The notes beneath the pieces were generated by a model. The model was not told the DNA's origin, searched no databases, and worked only from the letters and a program-made list of their open reading frames with translations. Both the position numbers and the translations under genes were made by a program. From JBOGED01 sp050743625 (GTDB taxonomy: Bacteria; Actinomycetota; Nitriliruptoria; Euzebyales; Egibacteraceae), in NCBI GenBank assembly GCA_050743625.1, contig JBOGED010000642.1, positions 1-18,814 on the forward strand: a stretch of 18,814 nucleotides of DNA. Reading direction: 5' to 3'. Shown here piece by piece: positions 13,564 to 18,814 of the stretch (the first letter of the stretch is position 1; each line of letters opens with the position of its first letter).

Positions 13564-14643
13564 TTAGCCGCAGGCTCGGCGGGCGTAGGGGTAGGGATTG
13601 ACGTTGCCGCCACCGCCGGGGCGAACTTCCCAGTGCAGATGAGGGATGCCGCGGGCGTTGCCGGTATCACCGGTGAAGGCGATGTGCTGACCTGCGGAGA
13701 CGCGCGTACCGGGACGCATGCCGCTGACGTAGCCGCGTAGGTGGGTGTAGTAGTAGAGGTTACCGCTCCCGCCGCTGAGGTACAGCGAGATACCACCCAA
13801 GCCATCCGAGCTCATCCTCGTCACCGTGCCGCTCTCATAGGCGTAGATGGGGGTGCCGCGTGAGGCGAGGATGTCGACCCCCCTATGGCTGCGCCCGCCT
13901 GAGCGTGGCGCGCCATACGTGTCGCTGTAGTGGCGCGGTGTCCCGACAGGGCAAGCGATCGAGCCGTTCACCGATGCCGCCGCTCCCGCAGCTCCCGCAG
14001 CACCGCCTCCGCCGCTCGAGCGGTCGGTGCGACCCTCCCCGGAGTCGATCTGGGCCTCCACTTGATCCTCTATTTGTTGCGCGCGTGCGACCTCCGCCTC
14101 CACTTGCTTGCGAAGCTCGCCCAGCTCCGCCTGTTGAGCGCGGAGCAGGGCAGTGGCCTGCTCCGTGAGCACCGCGTTGGCATGCGTGCTGATCCGAGCC
14201 GAGGAGGCGCTCTCCAAGTCGGCCTGATTGCGCCGGGCGATCATCGTGAGGAACTCGATTCGCTGGGCGGCTTCCCGGGGTGAGCGAGAGGACAACAGTG
14301 CGAGCGTCGGGTCGACGCTACCGTGCTTGTAGGCGGAGATGATCTGCCCCGACAGCGCGGTCAGCGCCGAATCGGCGATTTGTCGTTGTTCGTTCTCCAC
14401 CCGCCTGAGCTGGTCCAGTTGGGCCTGGCCGGCCGACACTTCGGCCTCGACCGCGTTCACGCGCTGCAACAGATCGTCGAGTCGCGCCTGAGCGGCCTCG
14501 CGACCGGCTCGCGCGCGTTCCAGTCGTGAGTCGGCTGACCCCGCTGGGCCAGGCGCCAGCCAGGCAAGCAGAGTTGCACCAACGACGAGACCTACGAGAA
14601 GGAAAGAAGGTCGCGATCGCCGTGATCGGCCATCCGCGCGCAT
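13564..14643 (-). CDS. Exported coiled-coil M23 family metallopeptidase
   Basis: A 359-residue cell-wall hydrolase of EnvC/RipC-like layout. Residues 1-36 form a signal peptide: basic MRADGRSRRSRP, then a hydrophobic stretch from FLLVG to the APGPAGSA region. About 40-200 is a long coiled coil rich in Glu, Gln, Arg and Ala, followed by a Gly/Ala linker. About 235-355 is the zinc peptidase domain with His253 and Asp257 (SHRGVDI), His301 (YTHLRG) and His335-x-His337 (HLHWEV), all metal and catalytic positions kept, so it should cleave peptidoglycan peptides. The start is ATG 14643; TACGGT lies 8 bases ahead and no ribosome binding site is seen. It follows the Rv3235-like gene by 50 bases on the same strand. 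Control by FtsX through the coiled coil is typical of relatives but not visible here. Confidence 0.88.
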   Translation of the reverse strand: MRADGRSRRSRPSFLLVGLVVGATLLAWLAPGPAGSADSRLERARAGREAAQARLDDLLQRVNAVEAEVSAGQAQLDQLRRVENEQRQIADSALTALSGQIISAYKHGSVDPTLALLSSRSPREAAQRIEFLTMIARRNQADLESASSARISTHANAVLTEQATALLRAQQAELGELRKQVEAEVARAQQIEDQVEAQIDSGEGRTDRSSGGGGAAGAAGAAASVNGSIACPVGTPRHYSDTYGAPRSGGRSHRGVDILASRGTPIYAYESGTVTRMSSDGLGGISLYLSGGSGNLYYYTHLRGYVSGMRPGTRVSAGQHIAFTGDTGNARGIPHLHWEVRPGGGGNVNPYPYARRACG

Positions 14644-14651
14644 CGATCCAG

Positions 14652-14681
14652 ACCGTAGCGAACCTGGCTGGGTAGATGCAA
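14652..14681 (-). promoter_or_regulatory. Promoter of the M23 peptidase gene, leaderless arrangement
   Basis: On the minus strand TTGCAT (forward 14676-14681) and TACGGT (forward 14652-14657) are 18 bases apart, and the -10 box ends 8 bases before ATG 14643. This gives the peptidase gene its own promoter in addition to read-through from the upstream pair. Confidence 0.45.
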
Positions 14682-14693
14682 ATGTCCGCTTTT

Positions 14694-15209
14694 TTACCAG
14701 TCTTCGCTGACCAGGTGGAACAGCGGATGATCCTCCTCGGCGAGTACGAGTGCGGGAGGGTCTGGAAGATAACCATCCTCTGGGCGAGCGGCCTCGACAA
14801 CGAGCCATCCCAAGGGGGTGTGCGTCAGCCGCAGGCTGAGCGCAGTCATGCGCGGTCCACGTTGCACAACCGCGACGGCGTCGTACACCCCATCGCGTCC
14901 ATTCCCCTGGATCGCGCGAAGGGCGCCGCGTGGTCCAGGGCGTATCCAGGCGGGCGCCAGCCGCATCCATAGCCGAGGCGACATCACACTCGCGAGATGC
15001 TCTCGTGGTCGTTGGCCGGCCTCCACCTCAAGGAAGAGGGTGGCGAACGAGGCGGCCATGACCAGCAGGTCGGCATCCGACAATCGGGGTCTGCGGCCCG
15101 GCAGAGGCTTGCGTCCGGCTGGCCTCCCAGGCGGCCGGCGGCCGGCGGGGCCGCTAGGGGCCGTGGAGGGCATCACCGTGGCACGGCGAAGGTTGTCCAC
15201 GATCGTCAC
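14694..15209 (-). CDS. Rv3235-like protein (DUF6459)
   Basis: About 171 residues. A basic, Pro/Arg/Gly-rich N-terminal third (GRRPPGRPAGRKPLPGRRP) leads to a compact domain starting LLVMAASFATLFLEVEAGQRPREHLASVMSPRLW and ending in strands such as TALSLRLTHTPLGWLVVEAARP. This pattern fits the actinobacterial Rv3235 family, which in M. tuberculosis lies a few genes from secA1. No function is known. The start is taken as GTG 15209 because it overlaps the stop of the preceding gene in a GTGA; GTG 15200 and ATG 15173 are alternatives, and no site has a good Shine-Dalgarno motif. Coupled translation with the upstream membrane protein suggests that the two work together. Confidence 0.65.
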   Translation of the reverse strand: MTIVDNLRRATVMPSTAPSGPAGRRPPGRPAGRKPLPGRRPRLSDADLLVMAASFATLFLEVEAGQRPREHLASVMSPRLWMRLAPAWIRPGPRGALRAIQGNGRDGVYDAVAVVQRGPRMTALSLRLTHTPLGWLVVEAARPEDGYLPDPPALVLAEEDHPLFHLVSEDW

Positions 15210-16087
15210 TGGGGGATTCGTCCGGGGGCGAGCGCGCCAAACAGCGTAGGCGTCTCGTCGTCTCGCAACCAGAGCGCGTGTTCGCGGGCAGAGGCTTCGC
15301 CCGGTGCGATCGCCGTGATCTCGGCTTGCAGGACTCCGGGGATGCTTGGGTCCCGCCCGAGCTGATGGACGTGCGCATCGGAGTAACCCACCTCGGTGAG
15401 CGCGCGCCCGACGGCCTCGGCGACGACCTGGTCGTGAAACGGTACGAAGTGGGCCGACTCGGGTGTGATATCGGGGGCACCGGCGAGCGCCCATGGGGGA
15501 CCGAGCACCCTAGGCCCCATCGGCCCCGCCCGGAGCGGTACGGCGTAACGCGCGTGGCGCGGCGCATCCCAACGTCCCGGCACGCCCTCCAGGACGACTG
15601 CGGCGACTTGGACGATCGCCACGTCGCCTACCCAGATCACGGCTTCGGGCAGCGCGAGGTCCACGTATCGTTGAAGGCCGTTCTCCCCATCGCTGCCGGT
15701 CAACACATCCTGGACCGTAAGCGCGGCCGCCGCGCCGAGCGCGGGGTCCAGGGATGCTTGGGATGCTGGAGCGGCCGGCTGTTCCGCCAGGGGCACTGAG
15801 CGTGCAGGCGGTGGTGCTCCAGCGTCCACGTCGACGGTGTCTCGTGGTGGCGGCGGGACCGGTGCGGGAACCGGTTGGTTCACCGGTGCGCGTTCCCACG
15901 CGAGGCCAGCAACAACGAGCCATGGCAGCACCCCGAACGCCCAAAGGAGCTTCCACCGGTGCGATCCCTTGGGGCGATCTGAGGCGTCGTCGTCCCACCA
16001 CGGGGGCGGGCTCGGAACAGCTTCATTCAAGCGGTCGGCCTCGGGCCTTGCCTCGTCGAGCCATGAGCGCAGCGAATCCTCTGCCAT
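15206..16087 (-). CDS. Membrane-anchored protein of unknown function, possible TcpC/VirB8-like fold
   Basis: The 293-residue protein has a short acidic cytosolic part (SLRSWLDEARPEADRL), one membrane helix at about 47-64, a Pro/Ala-rich linker (65-115) and an outside part of about 180 residues that seems to be two mixed alpha/beta units. The first reads helix (VQDVLTGSDGENGLQRYVD), strand pairs, then VPLRAGPMGPRVLGPPWAL; this recalls NTF2-like TcpC/VirB8 conjugation proteins, but only by general pattern. I do not recognise a family with certainty. AGGGGGG stands 6 bases before ATG 16087, and a strong promoter precedes it. It opens a three-gene run with the Rv3235-like protein and the M23 peptidase, suggesting an envelope role. 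No other conjugation gene is near. Confidence 0.7.
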   Translation of the reverse strand: MAEDSLRSWLDEARPEADRLNEAVPSPPPWWDDDASDRPKGSHRWKLLWAFGVLPWLVVAGLAWERAPVNQPVPAPVPPPPRDTVDVDAGAPPPARSVPLAEQPAAPASQASLDPALGAAAALTVQDVLTGSDGENGLQRYVDLALPEAVIWVGDVAIVQVAAVVLEGVPGRWDAPRHARYAVPLRAGPMGPRVLGPPWALAGAPDITPESAHFVPFHDQVVAEAVGRALTEVGYSDAHVHQLGRDPSIPGVLQAEITAIAPGEASAREHALWLRDDETPTLFGALAPGRIPQ

Positions 16088-16131
16088 ACCAGTCCCCCCT
16101 GAATCATCTTCCCCCTATGCGTGGCAAGGAA

Positions 16132-16160
16132 AGTATAGACTTATCAGTAGGATATAGCAA
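16132..16160 (-). promoter_or_regulatory. Sigma70-type promoter of the membrane protein operon
   Basis: On the minus strand TTGCTA (forward 16155-16160) and TATACT (forward 16132-16137) are 17 bases apart, the best -35/-10 pair in the window. The expected start near 16125 leaves a leader of about 38 bases with the AGGGGGG ribosome binding site. The region 16130-16175 is an AT-rich island in GC-rich DNA. Confidence 0.65.
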
Positions 16161-16202
16161 TGATTTATAAGAGTTAGCGGTGACAATGGTGCGCCGTGGG
16201 TA

Positions 16203-16229
16203 GGAAAGGGCCTAGACTCGCCGGACGTG
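16203..16229 (+). promoter_or_regulatory. Ambiguous promoter region of the sigR-like gene
   Basis: Two readings compete. GGAAA (16203-16207) and GTG (16227-16229), 19 bases apart, resemble a degenerate SigR/SigH autoregulated promoter (GGAAT, 18-19 bases, GTT). TAGACT (16213-16218) ends 8 bases before GTG 16227, which would give a leaderless, longer sigma factor. Neither is a perfect match. Confidence 0.35.
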
Positions 16230-16265
16230 GGTGACCAGGCGTCGCGCCCGACGCGGAGGCCATTG

Positions 16266-17033
16266 ATGAGTACGCCGATGGGATCCTCAGCAGGAGCTGG
16301 GGGGTTGAGGCCCCTAGCAGGGGCTGCGGATCGGATTCTGGACGCGCCCGACGCGCCCGACGCGCTCGGCGCGGACGCTGTTGACGCGTCGGGATCCGTC
16401 CCGCGTCAGGCCGGAGGTACCGTCCGGCAGGAACTGTCTCCCGACGAACGCCGTGAGCGCTTTGTCGCGGAAGCGGTGCCGTACCTCGACCAGCTCTACT
16501 CGGCGGCGCTGCGGTACACGCGCAATGCGACCGACGCGCAAGACCTGGTCCAAGAGGCATTCGCGAAGGCCTACGCGGCCTTTCACCAGTTCAAGCCGGG
16601 TACGAACCTGCGCGCGTGGCTCTATCGCATCCTCACGAATACGTACATCAACAACTACCGGAGGGAGCAGCGGCGCCCTTCCGAGGTGTCCGCGGATGTG
16701 GTGATCGGTGATGGGACGGGGGACTTCTCGCTGTACGACCGCATCGCCGAGTCGACCCACGAGCCGGCCGAGGTCGAGGTCTTGCGTCGCCTGCCTGACG
16801 ACGAGGTGAAGCAGGCGCTTGCGGATCTGCCGGAGCAGTTCCGGATGGCGGTGTACCTGGCCGACGTCGAGGGCTTCAGCTATGCCGAGATCGCCGAGAT
16901 CATGGGCACGCCCATCGGAACGGTGATGAGCCGCCTCCATCGGGGAAGAAGCGCGTTGGGTAAGGCGTTGTACTCCTATGCCTTGGCTCGGGGCTTGGTA
17001 CCCCAGCCGGATGAGTCGCAGGAGGCAAGCTGA
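16266..17033 (+). CDS. ECF sigma factor of the SigR/SigH (RpoE-like) type
   Basis: A 255-residue RNA polymerase sigma factor. Region 2 spans about 66-138 (LDQLYSAALRYTRNATDAQDLVQEAFAKAY to NLRAWLYRILTNTYINNYRR) and region 4 about 175-240 (LADLPEQFRMAVYLADVEGFSYAEIAEIMG, then GTVMSRLHRGRSAL). The family controls thiol-oxidative stress genes such as thioredoxin and mycothiol functions. ATG 16266 has GGAGG 6 bases upstream. Unusually, about 60 residues precede region 2, including the Asp/Ala-rich DAPDAPDALGADAVDA encoded by short tandem GACGCGCCC units; in-frame GTG 16227 would add 13 more. S. coelicolor SigR has a long unstable isoform with an N-terminal extension. The stop overlaps the anti-sigma start by 1 base (TGATG). 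Confidence 0.9.
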   Translation: MSTPMGSSAGAGGLRPLAGAADRILDAPDAPDALGADAVDASGSVPRQAGGTVRQELSPDERRERFVAEAVPYLDQLYSAALRYTRNATDAQDLVQEAFAKAYAAFHQFKPGTNLRAWLYRILTNTYINNYRREQRRPSEVSADVVIGDGTGDFSLYDRIAESTHEPAEVEVLRRLPDDEVKQALADLPEQFRMAVYLADVEGFSYAEIAEIMGTPIGTVMSRLHRGRSALGKALYSYALARGLVPQPDESQEAS

Positions 17034-17266
17034 TGGGTGACTGCGACGAGGTACTCGAGCGGCTCCACCGCTATCTGGACGGCGAATGCCCGAGAAACCT
17101 CGAACGCATCGTGCGCGAGCACCTGGAGGAGTGTCCGCCATGCCTGGATCGTGCGGACTTCCAGCGCGAGTTGCGCGCGTTGATCGCCTCGAAATGTAAG
17201 GAGGCGGCACCACCCGGCCTTTTGGACCGCATCCTCGCGCAATTGGAGCGCCTCGAGCGGCGATAG
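17033..17266 (+). CDS. RsrA-like zinc anti-sigma factor
   Basis: A 77-residue redox-sensitive anti-sigma factor of the ZAS/mycothiol-system type, expected to hold the preceding sigma factor inactive until its thiols are oxidised and zinc is lost. Cys4 (GDCDEVL), His30, Cys34 and Cys37 (HLEECPPC) match the RsrA core. RsrA also has a conserved Cys-Cys pair further on; here there is a single Cys55 (SKCKE), and an extra Cys19. AGGAGG (17020-17025) stands 7 bases before the ATG, and the start overlaps the sigma stop, so equal output of both is likely. Usual family length is about 85-105 residues, so this one is compact. Confidence 0.87.
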   Translation: MGDCDEVLERLHRYLDGECPRNLERIVREHLEECPPCLDRADFQRELRALIASKCKEAAPPGLLDRILAQLERLERR

Positions 17267-17269
17267 GCT
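17264..17269 (+). promoter_or_regulatory. Possible -10 box of the epimerase gene
   Basis: TAGGCT, whose TAG is also the stop of the anti-sigma gene, ends 6 bases before ATG 17276. TTGGAG (17243-17248) is a weak -35 at 15 bases. There is no ribosome binding site, which fits leaderless expression separate from sigR-rsrA. Confidence 0.35.
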
Positions 17270-17275
17270 GCGCGT

Positions 17276-18226
17276 ATGCGCGCACTCGTCACTGGGGGAG
17301 CGGGGTTCATCGGTTCTCATCTCGTCGATCGGCTCCTCTCCAGCGGGTGCCAGGTCACCGTCATCGACGATCTGTCCAGTGGGAAGGAGCGGAACCTCGC
17401 TCACGCGCGGGCGTGTGGGGGAGACCTGCTTCACGTCCGCTGGTTGGACATCACGTCCCCCGAGGTGGGGTCGGTCGTGGCACAGTCCCGTCCTGACGTG
17501 GTGTTTCACCTTGCCGCACAGATCGACGTGCGCGCTAGCGTGGCCGATCCACTCCGTGACGCGACCGTGAACGTCCTTGGCACGGTGGGGTTGCTGGAGG
17601 CGGCTCGCAGCCACGGCGCGCCCAAGTTCGTATTCGCGACATCGGGCGGGTGCATCTACGGTGAGCCGGGGCCCATGGATCTGCCGATAGACGAGGCCTA
17701 CTGCGGGCACCCCGCCGCGCCGTATGGGGCGAGTAAACGTGCGGTCGAGGGGTACTTGCACGCGTTCGAGGCGCTCTACGGGTTGAGGTGGACGTCGCTC
17801 GCGCTCGGCAATGTGTTCGGTCCCCGCCAAGACCCGGCGGGAGAGGCCGGGGTCGTGTCCATCTTCGGCGGGCGGATGCTTCGCGGGGAGCCGGTGGCGA
17901 TCTTCGGCGACGGAGAGCAGACACGCGACTTCGTCTCCGTCGATGACGTCGTGGCCGCCTTCATGCTCGCGCTCGAAGGAGGCGACGGGCTCCGCTGCAA
18001 CATCGGCACAGGTGAGCAGACCAGCGTAAACGAGCTGTTCACCACGCTTTCGGACGTCACAGGCAATCAGCTACCCGCCGAGTACTTACCCGAGCGGACC
18101 GGTGAGCTGAGGCACATCGCGTTGAACTCGGCCCTTGCCGCCGTCAAGTTGGGCTGGAAGCCTCGTACGGGACTGCGTGAGGGGTTGGAGGCGACCGTCA
18201 GCTGGTTGCGCCACGAGCGCGCATGA
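17276..18226 (+). CDS. NAD-dependent epimerase/dehydratase, UDP-glucose 4-epimerase-like
   Basis: A 316-residue extended short-chain dehydrogenase acting on nucleotide sugars. It has the NAD-binding TGGAGFIGSH (6-15), Asp31-Asp32 after the second strand, HLAAQIDVRASV, the catalytic Ser123 in ATSGGCIYGE and Tyr150-x-x-x-Lys154 in PYGASK, then NVFGPRQ and FGDGEQTRDFVSVDDV. This motif set is typical of GalE-like 4-epimerases used for cell envelope sugars, though the exact sugar cannot be told. Only 9 bases separate it from the anti-sigma gene, so read-through is possible, but a -10-like box suggests its own promoter. Its last 29 bases overlap the convergent DUF5317 gene. Confidence 0.88.
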   Translation: MRALVTGGAGFIGSHLVDRLLSSGCQVTVIDDLSSGKERNLAHARACGGDLLHVRWLDITSPEVGSVVAQSRPDVVFHLAAQIDVRASVADPLRDATVNVLGTVGLLEAARSHGAPKFVFATSGGCIYGEPGPMDLPIDEAYCGHPAAPYGASKRAVEGYLHAFEALYGLRWTSLALGNVFGPRQDPAGEAGVVSIFGGRMLRGEPVAIFGDGEQTRDFVSVDDVVAAFMLALEGGDGLRCNIGTGEQTSVNELFTTLSDVTGNQLPAEYLPERTGELRHIALNSALAAVKLGWKPRTGLREGLEATVSWLRHERA

Positions 18227-18731
18227 GGTTGGTCACCAGCGTCCCGGTCCCCGCCGCCACCGTGACGTCGCCGATGCTGTAGATCGACCGCAATGCGGGG
18301 ACTGGCAGGACATCGGCCAGCAGCCAAAGCCGGTCGTCGGCCTCAAGCACATGATGAGGGCCGGCAGGGATCATGTGCGGGACATCGCCGATCGCGAGAA
18401 GCGCGGCGTGAGAGACCGGCATCCCACTGTTGAGGATGATCACCATCGCGTTCAACGCGAAGCCCACCAACAGCAACCCCGTTCCCGGCAGCATCCGGTT
18501 CGCCCAGGCAAAGCCGACGAGGGCGCTGCTGATCCCGGCAAGGAGGATCGTGCGGACCGAGCTCGGTGAACCGCTCAACCCAGTGATCGCGATGTGACCT
18601 CCCGCCGCCAACGCGACGAGCGCCCACCACCGCAGCCGCGTCGCGCCGACGTAGCGAAGCCGCCCCCCACGCAGGTAGCCAAGCACAACGCCTCCGGCAA
18701 CCATCAATGCCACGAGGACCATACTCCGCAT
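18198..18731 (-). CDS. DUF5317 family membrane protein
   Basis: A 177-residue integral membrane protein with about five or six hydrophobic helices (MVLVALMVAGGVVLGYL, WALVALAAGGHIAITGL, TILLAGISSALVGFAW and GLLLVGFALNAMVIIL among them). The family signature is seen in NSGMPVS (relatives: NGGMPVS), the HHVLEADDRLWLLADVLPVP stretch and SIGDV. The family is found in actinobacteria and firmicutes and has no known function. ATG 18731 is taken as the start; ATG 18722 is also possible, and neither has a clear ribosome binding site. The 3-prime end overlaps the epimerase gene. Confidence 0.8.
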   Translation of the reverse strand: MRSMVLVALMVAGGVVLGYLRGGRLRYVGATRLRWWALVALAAGGHIAITGLSGSPSSVRTILLAGISSALVGFAWANRMLPGTGLLLVGFALNAMVIILNSGMPVSHAALLAIGDVPHMIPAGPHHVLEADDRLWLLADVLPVPALRSIYSIGDVTVAAGTGTLVTNLMRARGATS

Positions 18732-18814
18732 AGTGGCATATTTCGCTAGAGGAACCTGGTAACCTTGCCCACCGCCAAAGGTGCCGCGGCAGTGACCACT
18801 GCGCGGAGCGAAGC
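18732..18814. other. Window edge, probable promoter region
   Basis: No coding start is seen. TAACCT (18760-18765, plus strand) could be a -10 box for a gene to the right. GCAGTG and CACTGC form a 14-base inverted repeat at 18789-18802 with a 2-base spacer, which could be an operator or chance. Confidence 0.25.

Noticed and set aside
15193..15201. TTGTCCACG resembling a DnaA box
   Set aside because: One-mismatch matches to a 9-mer are expected by chance in a window of this size, and it is inside coding sequence.
1..18814. CRISPR arrays, tRNA or rRNA genes, classical insertion sequences
   Set aside because: No regularly spaced direct repeats, no cloverleaf or rRNA-like sequence and no transposase or integrase frame were recognised.

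Overview
The window is GC-rich chromosomal DNA from an actinobacterium. Markers for this are a SigR/RsrA-type sigma/anti-sigma pair, an Rv3235-like protein, a DUF5317 protein, a CeoB/CeoC-type TrkA pair with an Rv2694c-like OB-fold gene, a long-form HPF beside SecA, and many GTG/TTG starts. Gene families and order suggest a lineage away from Mycobacterium and Streptomyces, but the genus cannot be read from the sequence. No rRNA, tRNA, CRISPR array or transposase gene was seen.

Layout: 1-432 holds a strong hairpin and one possible small minus-strand gene. Then come mtnA (+), a CNNM/CorC-type membrane protein (-) and comF (+). Next is a potassium block: a KimA-like K+ importer (-), two co-translated TrkA/RCK proteins (+) and an OB-fold protein (-). 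It is followed by hpf (+), an orphan NarL/LuxR response regulator (+), a single-gene cassette bounded by palindromic repeats (+), and secA (+). After secA three minus-strand genes form a probable operon: a membrane-anchored protein with a possible TcpC-like fold, an Rv3235-like protein and an exported coiled-coil M23 peptidase. On the other side of a divergent promoter region lie sigR-like, an rsrA-like anti-sigma gene and an NAD-dependent sugar epimerase (+), then a DUF5317 membrane protein (-).

Working together: mtnA serves methionine salvage. The potassium block joins an importer to nucleotide-sensing RCK subunits without any TrkH/KtrB pore gene. hpf, the regulator and secA form a hibernation/secretion neighbourhood. 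SigR/RsrA is a thiol-stress switch. From memory, comF, hpf and secA are neighbours in Mycobacterium tuberculosis (Rv3242c to Rv3240c), while the potassium block matches Rv2690c to Rv2694c elsewhere in that genome. Here the block lies between comF and hpf.

The least explained element is at 9264-10397. One gene, predicted to encode a winged-helix plus Vsr/DUF559-like nuclease protein, is bracketed by two oppositely oriented copies of a palindromic repeat. A third copy and a tail fragment lie after secA. Other recurring signals are -10-like boxes 6 to 8 bases before start codons that lack a ribosome binding site (probable leaderless mRNAs), and three convergent gene pairs whose coding ends overlap by 29 to 34 bases.
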